Source: Triplophysa rosa
Taxonomy: Eukaryota > Chordata > Actinopteri > Cypriniformes > Nemacheilidae
Direction: 5' to 3'
DNA length: 64,000 bases
Assembly (NCBI RefSeq): GCF_024868665.1
Contig: NC_079895.1
Span: 9,008,569 to 9,072,568 of the forward strand
The translations under genes were made by a program, and so were the position numbers. Under the pieces are notes generated by a model. That model was not told the origin of the DNA, searched no databases, and saw nothing but the letters and a program-made list of their open reading frames with translations. This document shows positions 34,101 through 45,348 of this stretch, piece by piece (the stretch's first letter is position 1; every line of letters starts with the position of its first letter).

Positions 34101-37100
34101 TGACAACATGCCATTTAAAATACACTGGAAAGTGTTCAAATTATTACTTTACCTTGTGATCACAGATGCTAATATGTCCTGTAAACACTTGGACATGTTT
34201 TCTATTGTCCCTCTTTTTCTCCAAACACCCTCTGTCCCAGAAAGACAATCTGATCCAGTTCGGGCTGGTAGAAGGTGTTGTTCAGATGGAGAGGCGCTCA
34301 GGCCTAAACCACTGTCTTCAGACCGCAAAGGAGGGTATGGCGCTTCAAGCGGCTCAACATCAAGTGCATCATGTCCGTTCAGATCAACCTCATCTGAGTT
34401 CTCTTCATGGTTACCTTTTACCTGGCTGCTCTCCTTCTTTTTACGATCTTCTGTTACCAAGATCTACAATTGTACATTGATAATCAAACTTTTATAGCAA
34501 TATTTCCCAAATAAAAGTAACATCCAATGCAACGTAGGGTATAATGTAGAAATAAGGTATTTACGGCTAACATTAAAGTATCATTCCTAGCATTACATTA
34601 CATAATTTGTTTGAATTTTAAATGTTTGCTTATACATTAAATGAGACATGGACACTCCAATAGACCACATGGCCCATATACCTGTGTTTGCTCAACATCC
34701 AGCGTATGCGATTCGGCCTCCATGTCCATAAAGGCCACTGGCATCTGGATCTTACTCAGCACTTTGTAACATGCTCTCATGGCCTGCGTGAGCTCCTGTA
34801 GGCTAAAGGATGTTATGTGACCACGCAGTGAATGCAGCATGCTTCCCAGCATCTGTGGCAGGTACTGCGTTTGAATCTCTGCATAGAGATCCTAATAAAA
34901 AAGCCAAATGGCACAATCACACAAATCTGAACACATCTTATTTATTATTACATTACAAATTTAGACAAAATTAACATTCTGTATGTAAATGCAGTCATTG
35001 CCAATGAAACAAAGTCAGACATTTACATGTTGGTAAAAGATTAATCACTATACCAGAGGAATAACATCCAACAAGAAAATAATGAGTGTCGAGAGCTCAG
35101 TGATTGAAGGAGGGCTGCTCCATTCTTTAGAGTCACGTTTCTCTGCTGGATCAGTCTGTGAACTAGGAGACGGATGCAACACTAGTCAGTATCTTGTATC
35201 CCAATTATCATCACATATTAATGTTTATTATACATGCATGTTTACCAGAGGCAGGTTTGGAAGTGCCTGGTCATGTAATCCCAGAGATAATTGCCGTTTA
35301 TGACACTCACAAACATATTCACAGTCTTTATAATCTCTGAAGCGTTTTTATTCTCCTTGATTTTACTGCAGAGATAATAAACAACCATTTGTGTAATTAT
35401 TAATTTCATTCCACACTAAACATTTATGTTGCATTTTTTAAAGTCCCCGTGAACAGGAAGTTGCGACCATTTTTACTTCAGTATTCTGACGCATTTCCGA
35501 GTGAAACAGAATTTCGAATGAGAAAACTAGTGCCCGTGGTTCGCGTTTTTCACTGCAAATTGATTGGATGAATAAAAACAGCTGTTGCAACTGACCTATC
35601 GCTAAGCCCCACCCCCCTTAGATACTGTCGCTAACTCGTACAAACACACACAGTTCGCTAATGTCTTACAGTGAGAGCTGTCAGTGTGAAAGCCTTGTCA
35701 CAAGTTTTTTCACACATTTTGCACACACTCTCGTTGGGGAGCATTCTAGTTGAACTTAACAATATCATGGAGGGATATATAAAAGATTTGACAATAAATA
35801 TGATAAATAACCAGATTAATTTGGAAGCGAGGGTTTACAGATCACAATGCAAGTGGGATGATCGCAAATGACAATATTGTTCATGTTCCGTGGGGTAAGG
35901 TAAAATTAATTTACATTTAACCAGTTTAATATGGAGAGGCACTGACATGTAGACCTTCGTTTATGTTTTTTTGATCTACAATGAAATGACATGAGTACAG
36001 TTAGCTTTTTAGGTTTGTATGTTAGCATGGACTCGTTAACTTTACCGTTTTTAGCAATTGACACCTTGCTGAAGCACACGATGACTTTAACGATCTGCTT
36101 GAGCACATGAAAATTATAAATTGTAATAATGAGAGTAATGACAACTGTTTTCTTTGGGAGTGGGGTTGAATCAGGTTACTGTGCCCTCATTTTGCTGTCT
36201 TGTTTAGGTTTAGCAAATGGAATAAAATAATTTCCATTCCCAATCCTCTCAGGATACCTGGAATCAGGGTTACAAGTACCCCAGGCACATCGTTTTACCA
36301 TTTTTGTAGCATAAACACCATAAAAACGACGAGAGCTTCGGATTTTACAATGCTTCTCTATGGCGCTGAAACCTCAAGTTATCCGAGTTCCAGTCCCCAT
36401 GCAACTGATACTCAGCTGTCATTGGCTCATCTGCGTTTGCGGGGAGGGGCTTAGCGATAGGTCAATTTGAAATAGAACTGACAGCATACCGACAGTTGAA
36501 GGGGAGGAGTTAACGTATGCTCCGCCCAAGCCGTCTAACTTATGTCATTTGAGGTGGATAGTCACTAGAGGGCGGAAGTGCTTTTCCAGATTTTAACTGA
36601 AGATTATGAGGGCACATGAATTATGAAAAGAGAACGATCCACACTGATAAGCTACGTATTTATAATAAACACTGCAATATTTCATGAAAAAAAGGAATTG
36701 TAATTTTTTATTTCACTGGGACTTTAATACAATCTTGCATATTTATTTACATTTAATGTCATTTCAACATCAAATTTGGGCCCCTAGATCCAGACTCCAT
36801 TTCCTGAGATACAGCAAAGCATGTTTATTTTAATAATATGTGTATTGATTTTCTGACCTGTTAAGTTGGCTGCCGCTCAGGCTGCTGTTTAGAGCGTCCT
36901 CTCCCAGCATTGCTTTACAGTAGCTGTAAAAAGCTCTGACCACCTCCAGCAACACATCAGACAACACCAAGGGCCCTGTTGATGCGAGTTAAATTACAGA
37001 AAGGATAACCGTTAAACCAAGGATAACTGCTAAATCTAGTACAATTTACCTGTAAATGTACAGTATGTTAACATGTACAGTATTTGCATTTTTTACCTAT

Positions 37101-40100
37101 CTCAGGTTTGTCCAGAAGGCTAATAATGATGCGAAACGGTCTGAGATACTCTATGACATTGTCTGGGTTGGCCTCTATATCCTTCTGTTTCAAAATATTC
37201 CCCAGTGCCTATTAGGACAAAATAAACAACAGTGTAATGTTAAATAGGCATGTACTGTATAGTATGTATTGCTAACATACAGTGAAAATTATATTAGTCT
37301 ATGGAGAAATAAACAATTCCATTTGAACAAGCTGTTATATAATGTCATCTCAGTGTAAGTGTATAATGTCCTCTATACCTGCACCAGTAATCTTCTGGAG
37401 TGTGTGCTGAAATAAAATGCTGTGTACTCTTCAACGGTGTTACAACAACTGGAGTCCGCAGCCACCATTCCTCCCTTAATGTCTAAACCTGATATCAAAC
37501 ACATATAGAAATATTGAGAAGCTATCTCATCATCACAAGTATGAATTTACTCAAATTTACTAAATAAAACAGCACTTCAATATATGTGTGGTTTTCTTTT
37601 ACTTCTTATATTTTTCTTATATAAAACAGTACCGAGTATCCAAGCATACAGACGTCGATTCAGAGACATATCTCTTCTGAGCAGAGTGAGTGAGGCAGCT
37701 GACACCACATTGATCATCTCATCTTCATTTAATGGAATGGCACACTCTACAGGATCCTACAAAAGTGATTATTAAAGGTTTACACAGATCGTCTAGGGTG
37801 GGTTTATGTGTTAATAATGGCTACTCAAATCAGGTATTCACTAACCAGGTAGATTGCAAAGGGGCAGAAGTAAAGCAGAATTTCCAGCATGTTTCTCTGG
37901 ACCAAAACATTGGAGTCTTGCAGAGCGAGACAGATGGCTTTTACCTGCATGGAGCCAAATTCAGTTTATTCAATTACATTAAGAACTAACAACTAACAAA
38001 AACAAGGCTGCAGGCATAAAAGTAAATTCTGGTTTTTCCATTATTTCATCCTCTGGGAATTTAAATACGTGTTTTCAATTTTTTGACTGTACTTCATTTG
38101 ATGACAGCCTCATTTTTGTTCATGTCAAATTATATGTGGTGCTCACTTCGACTAAGTATCTCTTTTTTATACAGTATACTCACTACAAGGTTGTGGTCTG
38201 TCCCAAGCATGTACTTCTGTTCTCTGCCTGTGAGCGAGTGATCAAAATGTGCAACGATGAAGAGGGTGGCTGGAAGCCGTACAAGAGGACATATGAGCAC
38301 TGAACCCCACAGTGCCCCATAAAACACAGGCTGACCCACCAACACTGACAACTTCAAGAGCAACGCATCTGTCCTGAAATGTGAAAACAAGAGAGTACCG
38401 TAAGTGCAATAACAGGAATATATGTTACTTAGCAAATTAAAATAAATATAATCTATATTAAACTGTGTCAGTCCTCATTCCCAAATGAACTCAAATAATA
38501 TCAATAAGGATATCAATAATTTTACGGAAATAATGCAACCTTTAAAGGGATACTCCACCCAAAAATGAAAATTCTGTCATCATTTACTTACCTTCGAGTT
38601 GTTCCAAATCTGTATACATTTCTTTGTTCTGATGAACACCGAGAAAGATATTTGGAAAAATGCTTATAACCAGACAGATTTTGCCCCCTATTGACTAACA
38701 TAGTAGGAAAAAATACTTCATCATTTTTTTTCGTTCTGTTGAACACAAAAGAAGACATTTTGAAGAATGTAGGTGCAAGTCAATTGTTTGAGTCCAATAA
38801 TATCCCTACATTGCATGCTGTGTTAAGGGGTTACAGCTACAATTTAAGTCGAATTCAAGAAATTCAATGATCATGGTGATAAATAATATTACATTGAGTG
38901 AGACAAGGTACTCATCCTGCTTTTGGAAACATTGGAATGAACGCTTATACGTTTAAATAGGGTCTGTTGTATGTAAAATGTAAATGTTTTTTTTTATTAA
39001 TCGTTTTCTTTTTCTTGCTCTTGTACTTCCTCCTGTACTTTTTTATATATGGCCTTAAGGCTCTGAAATAAAGCATGAATGAATGAATGAATGTATGTAG
39101 GACAGCAAACATTTCTGGGGCACTTTTGACTACCATTGTATTTTTTCCTACTATGGTAGTCAATGGGGGGCTAAATCTGTCTGGTTATAAGCATTCTTCC
39201 AAACAGCCCTTATTTCATAAAATATTGATTTTGACATTTTATTGGTTATGAACACCCCTGGTTGCCTCTTACTGTTGGGGTAAACGGGTACTGTGGTTTT
39301 TCCTACTGTGGTAGTCAATGGGGGGCAAAATCTGGTTATAAACTCGAAGGTGAGTAAATGATGACAGAATTTTCATTTTTGGGTGAATGGTAGTTTAATA
39401 AATTACAAACTGATTAAGCTTATAGTAGAGGTTTCTGATATAAACTGTACCTGTCATAGACCTCTGCACCCTCCTCCAGTCCAGGCAGAAGACCCATGAT
39501 AAAGGCCTGCAGGCTGGGTAACAGCGCCCTCTGAAGAGGCAGGAAGTACCGCTCGTAAAGCGTCAATAGAACTGGCTTCACTGACATTGCCGCATGACCC
39601 AACAATGGGAACAGCCCTGAACTGAAATATGAGTTCACACATGACAATTAAACACATTCTCAACTAGGAAAAATCTGAATTTTATCCCCAAAACTGAATC
39701 GTAAGGCAAACTTTTATACAAAATATATTTTATTTGAATTAAGAATTCTTTATGCATAGGGATTATAACAGTAAGGCCTAAAAATATTTTTTATAATAAT
39801 TTAAATACTTTTAAGTGACATTAAAAAAATTTGATTTGCCCTTTAAATACGCTTTATTTTCTTTTTATAAAACGTGAATTTAAATGAATTATTTAGAAAG
39901 ATATTACAATTATTATTAGGAATTTAGTATTCATGTAGGTTAGTTGGTAAAGAATTCAATTCAATTTTATTTATATAGCACAATGTAATATATTCACAAT
40001 GTAACGCAAGAGAAATGTGTTAGGAGCTCAAAGGTCATGGATTTTATTTTAAAATCACACATACTGATGAAATGTGTAACTTCAATGCACTTTAAATCAT

Positions 40101-41682
40101 TTTGGATAAAATGCATGGATGTAAATGGCCCTGACATTTCTTTCTGACATTCACTCATGGCAACGTAATACCAAACAACTGCAGCTAAAGAATGTACATA
40201 TTAAGTTATGACATCACCTGTAAATGAAGAGATCCTTTGCCAGCCATTTTGTGCCGATGATTTTAAAAATGACCTCATAGGTCTCCAGTGCTTTGAGATG
40301 GACGCCGCTGGGCAGGGCAGGATGCAAACACTGAGCCAGCCGCTTCCCTATTATCAATCGCCGTGGTAACAGCGAGTACTTCAGATTACTCTGCAGAGCC
40401 TGAGAAAGAGAGGGACTTGATGACTGACAGCCAGAGGATATGGAGAGTGTAAAAATTAAAAAGCGGACCAACCACTGTCATTGTATATAAAGGATTAATA
40501 AAATTGTATAAGAAATTGTATAAATGTCTCATAATTTTTTTTCTTTTATTGAAAATGTAAGCTGTAAGATGACACAGACTGCAAAAAAAAACATTTTAAT
40601 ACAAAGATTCCGATCTTCAGCACATACTGTATCACTTCTTAGCAACCACATAGGCTAAACAGGTTTCAAAAGAATGATCAACATTACCTCAGAAAAGCAA
40701 ATGGTTTGTTTACTATGCACAGCATGTGAGACATGTTTTGCAAGACATACCATTGATTATGTCACTAGGTGCAATATTTTTAAGTATTCTAAACACAGGC
40801 TAGTAGACCAAAGTGTCATTGTAAGAAAGTGTTTCCCAACTTTGAGAAACACAGAAACTGCTGTTATAAAATAGCCCTTGTTTCGAAAAATATTGATTTT
40901 GGACATTTTCTTTTGTTACGAACACCCCTGATTGCATCTTACTGTTGAGGTAAAAGGGTAAAATCCAAAACAAATACACAACTCCTGACATGTATCACTC
41001 AGGTACACCTATACAGGAGGTGAATGTTTTGTGAGTCGCAATACATCCGGACAGTCCCACTGAACAAACAAGAAAATCACATGCCGTATCAAGAGATATA
41101 GCGAGAAGGGGCATTTAAATAAGACAACAGTTTTTTCACATCACCATATAAAGGTGGAAACATGGTTGCAGAATGAAGAAAGGTAAGATGATAATGTATT
41201 AGTCTAATCTTGAGGAATGTGTAAAAGTCCTGCACATTAAATCAGCTGCACTTTGAACATCAACTCTGATATGTTTAAGGTTAAGTAGAATCATAATGTT
41301 TTCCCTATCACCTTACAATCACTTTAACTGACAATCCTACATGTTTTTACTTCCCCTAAAAATAGTAACTAAAATGTGAATTAAATTGAACTAAAACTTC
41401 CTCTTCTACACACAAAAGGGAAGTGTTAACGTTGTAATCCATTGGTATCCAAGGTACAAACAGTTCACAAATCAGTCAATAATCTTTACAGTTAACGTTC
41501 TTGTTAAAGTTGTTGATTTGTGTTCTCTAGGTTTCATGTACCTTGTTGAGTTTTCCTAGTGAGGAGATGAGATCAGCCCACTCGCTAGATGATTCAAAGT
41601 TTCGCAGTGCCTTTTCAATGACAGCTGCGTAACTACGGTAGCGGTAGTCATTCTGCAGGTCAGCTTCCTCAGGATCCATCAT
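19098..41682 (-). CDS. dop1b: DOP1B (Dopey family), complete 38-exon gene
   Basis: Coding exons in transcript order, plus-strand coordinates: 41542-41682, 40218-40399, 39451-39621, 38184-38373, 37846-37944, 37633-37756, 37379-37488, 37097-37208, 36858-36975, 35246-35365, 35054-35162, 34682-34891, 34153-34463, 33301-33704, 30905-30975, 30063-30260, 27401-27553, 27226-27326, 26958-27148, 25216-26854, 25029-25128, 24314-24484, 24078-24203, 23692-23826, 23538-23593, 23219-23314, 22954-23020, 22652-22805, 22485-22567, 21878-21987, 21311-21460, 21108-21169, 20886-21014, 20660-20796, 20484-20539, 20237-20371, 19530-19662, 19098-19352. They sum to 6,909 bp, one open frame of 2,302 residues; human DOP1B has about 2,298. 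All borders are GT/AG and phases agree. DOP1 proteins act with MON2 in endosome-Golgi membrane traffic. Gene intact. MM start: either Met could initiate. Confidence 0.95.
21512..21755. mobile_element. MITE copy in dop1b intron
   Basis: Ends ccaggtttcaaagacaaggc and tgaacccgggcc are degenerate inverted repeats, and the interior contains ttttgtctcaagatgcacac. A second copy at 60060-60297 shares this core and the ends gtttcctggacagggcttaa and tgtccgggaaacc. No coding capacity. Confidence 0.6.
21990..22012. repeat. (CA)11 microsatellite at a dop1b splice acceptor
   Basis: On the transcribed strand this is a (TG)11 tract, preceded by five T and followed at once by the acceptor TAG of the dop1b exon 21878-21987. 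It replaces the usual pyrimidine tract. Confidence 0.9.
23872..24045. mobile_element. Truncated MITE of the AGTTCACCYAAAA family, dop1b intron
   Basis: It starts gggatagttcacctaaaaat and continues attcaccctcatgtcattca, as in other copies here (11765, 38542, 47886, 63313). The right half is lost just before the exon at 24078. Confidence 0.6.
24640..25012. mobile_element. Partial TTAA-type MITE in dop1b intron
   Basis: The right end cttcaacgctagatgatgct followed by acgggacctttaag ends at a TTAA-like edge and resembles a dispersed fish MITE. The left edge is unclear. It runs to within about 17 bases of the exon at 25029. Confidence 0.4.
25216..26854 (-). CDS. dop1b: dop1b large central exon 20 (1,639 bp)
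   Basis: This single exon codes about 546 residues. The first part is acidic and low-complexity ([20 protein letters not shown]), followed by a serine-rich stretch and a basic patch ([20 protein letters not shown]), then helical, leucine-rich sequence including [20 protein letters not shown] and [20 protein letters not shown]. The acidic block is probably flexible; the later part belongs to the conserved C-terminal half of DOP1 proteins. The exon starts in frame at GTAATTTTAAG after acceptor TTTAG and ends AA/GTAAAT. An internal ATG at 26820-26822 is not the gene start. Confidence 0.93.
27590..27850. mobile_element. MITE fragment split by a SINE, dop1b intron
   Basis: A TTAA-edged end ttaaagtccccatgaaatca, common in fish DNA elements, starts here and is interrupted by the SINE at 27651. 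The far end is not identified. Confidence 0.4.
27651..27803 (+). repeat. tRNA-derived SINE with 8 bp target duplication
   Basis: This is the best-preserved SINE of the window: tagctcagtgctaagagc (box A), gtgggttcgatccc (box B), then gtaagtcgctttggataaaa and an AT-rich tail. It is flanked by GTCTTAAG on both sides (27643-27650 and 27804-27811), so the insertion borders are certain. Confidence 0.88.
28296..29890 (+). mobile_element. Complete Tc1-like transposon in dop1b intron
   Basis: Inverted ends CAAACCCGATTCCAAAAAAG and the complement of CAAACCTGATTCCAAAAAAG are followed by TTGGGACACTGTACA on both sides and flanked by TA (28294-28295, 29891-29892). The element is 1,595 bp and holds an uninterrupted transposase gene. 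It sits in the dop1b intron between the exons at 27401 and 30063, in antisense orientation to dop1b. Confidence 0.93.
28648..29670 (+). CDS. Tc1-family DDE transposase, intact 340 aa
   Basis: The enzyme cuts and rejoins DNA at TA sites. The frame could open upstream at 28435, but the ATG at 28648 gives the usual Tc1 length of about 340 residues, starting [14 protein letters not shown]. Residues 10-110 form the paired-like helix-turn-helix region ([20 protein letters not shown], and NTIHRAIRR). The catalytic triad is D154 (WSDESKFE), D244 (QHDNARPH) and E279 ([11 protein letters not shown]), with 34 residues between the last two, the DD34E pattern of Tc1. Basic stretches (KRRRF, RRRRIR) could serve nuclear import. 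There is no internal stop or frameshift, which is unusual for fish Tc1 copies; I infer recent insertion. Activity is unproven. Confidence 0.95.
   Translation: MGRGSPIPPMLRRKIVEQYQKGVSQRKIAKSLKLSSSTVHNIIQRFRESGTISVRKGQGRKTILDARDLRALRRHCITYRNATVMEITTWAQEYFQKTLSVNTIHRAIRRCRLKLYRSKKKPYLNMIQKRRRFLWAKAHLKWTVAKWKTVLWSDESKFEVLFGKLGRHVIRTKEDKDNPSCYQRSVQKPASLMVWGCMSACGMGSLHIWKGTINAERYIQVLEQHMLPSRRRLFQGRPCIFQHDNARPHTASITTSWLRRRRIRVLKWPACSPDLSPIENIWRIIKRKMRQRRPKTVEQLEACIRQEWDNIPIPKLEQLVSSVPRRLQTVIKRRGDATQW
31370..31919 (-). pseudogene. DIRS tyrosine recombinase remnant
   Basis: Two minus-strand pieces in different frames match the DIRS recombinase C-terminal half: [20 protein letters not shown] followed by [13 protein letters not shown], and further on [21 protein letters not shown] stop and frame changes separate them, so no active enzyme is made. 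Confidence 0.7.
32209..32877 (-). pseudogene. DIRS gag-like remnant
   Basis: The minus-strand frame from 32877 shows CxC and CxxC pairs (CTCGMW, CISCLG, CPHCAW) typical of DIRS gag-like proteins. A second frame below 32493 is acidic ([19 protein letters not shown]). The two are separated by stops, and the frame is not followed by reverse transcriptase. Confidence 0.65.
33301..41682 (-). CDS. dop1b: dop1b N-terminal part: Dopey_N region, coding exons 1-14
   Basis: This block encodes about residues 1-800. It starts [20 protein letters not shown] and contains [35 protein letters not shown] and [15 protein letters not shown], all hallmarks of the conserved Dopey N-terminal domain (about residues 10-300 and beyond). 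The exons from 33301 to 34463 encode a poorly conserved, charged, serine-rich linker with KKKK and SPSKLR stretches, likely disordered. The 3' splice site for the exon ending at 35162 must be the upstream of two AGs, because the nearer one would create a TGA. Introns here hold TTAA MITEs at 38542 and 35438. Confidence 0.9.
35438..36727. mobile_element. 1.29 kb TTAA-flanked element in dop1b intron
   Basis: Ends TTAAAGTCCCCGTGAA and the complement of TTAAAGTCCCAGTGAA bracket the unit, and TTAA lies at each border. Inner inverted blocks (gacctatcgctaagcccc near 35593 and ggggcttagcgataggtc near 36446) show a second palindromic layer. Coding capacity is not evident. It sits between dop1b exons at 35246 and 36858. 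Confidence 0.65.
38542..39398. mobile_element. TTAA-flanked MITE with internal insertions, dop1b intron
   Basis: Ends TTAAAGGGATACTCCACCCA and the complement of TTAAACTACCATTCACCCAA are flanked by TTAA. The middle holds a (gaat)n LINE-like tail near 39080 and an 85 bp block at 39207-39292 that also occurs at 40862-40962. Confidence 0.65.
39955..40010. repeat. Short dispersed repeat piece, dop1b intron
   Basis: The sequence ttcaattcaattttatttat followed by atagcaca is the start of a very common fish interspersed repeat; only a fragment remains. Confidence 0.4.
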
Positions 41683-43990
41683 GTATCAGTCATGTCCCAG
41701 CATGCTCAGCATCCATCTGTGGAAGGAGGCAAAACAGACTGATCCGGTAAAAATATGTACTATGTCCACATCGGGTGTTTAAATAAACAAAATTTGAAAT
41801 AAAGGGAAAACCCATTGATCAGTTTTTAATCAAATGAAATAAGGCAATAATCACAATAACTATTGTTCTCACAAAACCCCAACATGTACATTAGACTTAT
41901 TTAAAAGCACATAATTTGGCAACAACTGAACTGCGTACATAATTTAAATAATGCTGTTTATTGAGAAAAGGTAAAACAAAAATTGAATTACAAAGAGCAT
42001 TGGCAGTAGGCCTACAGCAAATGAGTCCTTTAAGCTTTGCGTGAATGGAAGGGGGAACTACAGTCAAATTCATGTGAAAAGTCATGTGAGGAGGTTGTTT
42101 CAATAAGACTGTGGTTGGCTGATCTGCTCAATCAATAGGACAATACAGACCTTTCAAGTTTCGAACTGGTCTGCAAATCTGATTGAATTGGCCAAAGAGG
42201 TAAAAAAATGATTCACTCTTTTTACACTCGAAAACACACAGACAAACACAACCCACCTCAACTCCTGAGCAAGATTATTACACAGCAAGTTATTAAACTG
42301 TCATTAGTTCACACACACGTACACACAAGAAAGGTAGATTATAGTCTCTTCTTAGACATGGTGACATCTGCTAACTCTCCGGTGATAAAAACCCTAAGAA
42401 CACACACGCATACACACTTAAATCTGTTCACTCTGATGCTAAGAGCCTCGAATGGACATTTAGAGATTGAGGGATTTAAGAGAAGCAAAGCCCAAACACA
42501 TGTGCCTGTGGAACACAAATCCCACACCCAAACACTCGAACTCATGTCCACCTGCTTACAAGTACTACAAAATATTGACATTTCTGTTCAGCATTCTATC
42601 TGGCCACTCTTTGATGAATCTAAATGCATCACAATTAACCAATATGCTTCTGAATGTTAAGTATTAATTTCCGGTTCTGCATTTCATTCACACATCAAAG
42701 AGATGCTGTGTGCCAGATGGAGGCACAAAGCCAATATAACACACACTCACACAAACACAATTATCCTGGATTATGTTGTTAAAATCATCAGCAGTTTATG
42801 GTCATTATAATTACAGCTCATTAAAGAAGCCACAAACAAAATCTTTTAAATGATGGTGGTGGTTAAGTCTCATTTAATTTGCAATTTGAAATAGATCCCT
42901 ATTCTCCAGTTTCTACATATAAACACGAAAGTATAAACATTTTACACTATCATAATACTTTGCATTTCCTATACTAATCAATTTCAGCATCTGTATTGGG
43001 AAACATCTTTTCAAGTAGACATTGTAACTGCGAGCGATCTAACAGCTACTCAACCAAGCAAATATGAAACCTGCTCTCTTCATTGCTACTTTTTTAGTGT
43101 ACACAGTTGGACAGAACCCCTTTGGTCTATTTATCTTGTCATAAAGAGTGCTCTAACAACTGTGAAAACAGTGCACTGTGGGCTAGAGAAAGAAATTCAC
43201 TGCATATGTACTATATGGATGTGTATTTGATAAACAACTAGTTCTTTATGCGGGGGATTAAAATCTTTCCTGACCTTCTTTCATAATGCTTGAACAGAAG
43301 CTTTACTCAAGCAAAACAACAGACACCTCTTATGTAACAGATCTATCCATGTTGGATCTATTGACTTCACGTTACACAGAGAACTGTACACATTTTATGC
43401 ATAATCATTTCGTATTAAAATCTCATAGTGAGCATGTAGGATTGGACCTTTGATCACTGTTCATAGCCTCATACATAATATTGACATTACGCAGGATGGT
43501 CAATGGGTTTAATAGAGTTTTTACATTATTACATAAAATACATCGTTTAATTGTTTCATTAAAATTAATTCGAAAAATAAAAGTGTGTGACTTAACTATA
43601 AATCAACAATAATGAAGCATCGTCACAACCATCTTTCGACAGTTATCTTTCTACTCGAAAAATACTATTAGTATGGACTGGAAGAATCTACCCAATAACA
43701 CTTTATTACGTCAATATACCTTTTAATGTGTTACTGCGAGAACTGAATGACTCACCCACTGCAGCAAAACAGGAGCCAACAGATCACTAGATCTCGTGCA
43801 AAAATACAACAATAACGATTTTCCAGGCAAACAAACAATTTAATGGCGGGAAGTGGCGAACACAAGAAAAGACAGATAACTCATGCGAATATTCAAAACA
43901 GCAACCAGCTAAAATGAAATCGCTCAGCTGATTTCCACCAACACATTTGTGTACACTTCCTGATGGGCGGATGGGAATGAACCATGCCGA
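41683..43990 (-). promoter_or_regulatory. dop1b: dop1b 5' UTR, first intron and promoter region
   Basis: The first coding exon extends as 5' UTR to 41716, after acceptor CACAG. An upstream ATG at 41716 opens an 8-codon ORF (ATGGATGCTGAGC... to TGA). A likely non-coding exon 1 ends at 43766 with the donor TGG/GTGAGTCATT; its start is unknown but lies near 43.9-44.0 kb. A ggcgggaagtggcg block near 43846 resembles E2F/ETS-type promoter motifs. The intron between 41717 and 43765 holds no recognised gene or repeat beyond short CA-rich tracts. Confidence 0.5.
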
Positions 43991-43999
43991 GTAAATACG

Positions 44000-45225
44000 A
44001 GGGGTGCGGCTACATGACACATATGTATAAACATTTATCACACCTTGAGGTAAATTCAAATCCAGTCAACTAGATATTTAAAAGTAACTTATTTATGATA
44101 TCTGCTTTGGAACTGGGCTACAATATGATATTAACATGGCAGCTAAACGATTCGTCAAGCGACATCGCTGCTCTTTGGTATCTTCCAGGATGTCGTATGT
44201 TTACATATCTCGCAACAAGCTGTCACATTTTTATCCGGCTGACCACCACCAGATTAGTGGCGATAAACGCGCTTAACAAACTTTGAGCTATAGTTTACCT
44301 AAGTCACATCATGCCATAAACGAAATGTGATATCGCTGTATGTTTAGTTCGCAGTAAGAAAGTGATATGGGTGGACAATCATTCAATCATAACTGGTGAG
44401 CGCGCTTGCTATATAGTATAACGTTAGCGTATTTACGTATGATGAACGTAGTTGCTTTCTAAAGCGGAAACACTGGTACAGAAATTTGAGTTAATTTACT
44501 GGATTATGGTGAAATTGAACTAATGACACATTTTGTAACGTAAATATTATGCTCTTTAGTATAATGGAAAACGTGGAGCTTTATATCTCAGTAGGCTGTT
44601 CTTATTGGTGTAAAGACTGGAAGAAATAATATAATATAGGTCTATAAAACATGTGTGCAAAAGTATTAAGAGCAACTTTTTTCAAGGTAACTACTCCAAT
44701 TGTGAGTAACTGGTGCCCTCTTGCGTTTCTACGATTAAAATAACACCAAACATCATAATTATACAGACATAAGCACTTCGATAAACACACCAGACATGTA
44801 AAGCTATGGAAACATTTTTAGCCAGACAGTAAAAATAACAGGTTTACCTTTTGAATTATGTTAGGTACATCATAGCTAGTTTTGCTCTTTTTATTCTATG
44901 TTCACCTTACAAGCACAGCAACAACTACATATTTTTTAACGATCTATAAACATTAAAATTACAAAGGTTTTATCACACCAGTGTTTGATTTTCAAACAAA
45001 CAAACATTTCCATACATCCATTTAAGACTTACTCCATCAGTGCCCTCCCATTTGGTGCTCTTTTGGTACATCAGTACTTTATTACGAAGTCTTGAAAAAT
45101 CTTAATTCAGTAGTCAATTAATACGTTTTTTTTAATAATGTTAGATTTCAACTACATACAATGTGTTGAAAGGAACCCCAAAACTATACTAAACTAGACT
45201 AAACAAAACATGTACAATGAATGGG
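44000..45225. other. Intergenic region between dop1b promoter and atp5po 3' end
   Basis: No exon, RNA gene or named repeat was recognised. Sequence is AT-rich. Confidence 0.5.
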
Positions 45226-45241
45226 TTTTAATGTCACAATA

Positions 45242-45247
45242 TTTATT
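45242..45247 (-). terminator. atp5po: Candidate atp5po poly(A) signal
   Basis: The minus strand reads AATAAA here, about 100 bases after the atp5po stop codon, a suitable distance for 3' end formation. Confidence 0.6.
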
Positions 45248-45348
45248 TGGAACGCAACTGGACAAGGTATTTCAACTACACAATAGCAGAGAGGTCTTTA
45301 AATTCACCCCTAAATGTGATTTGATTAGGTCTGGTTAGTCCACAGGAC

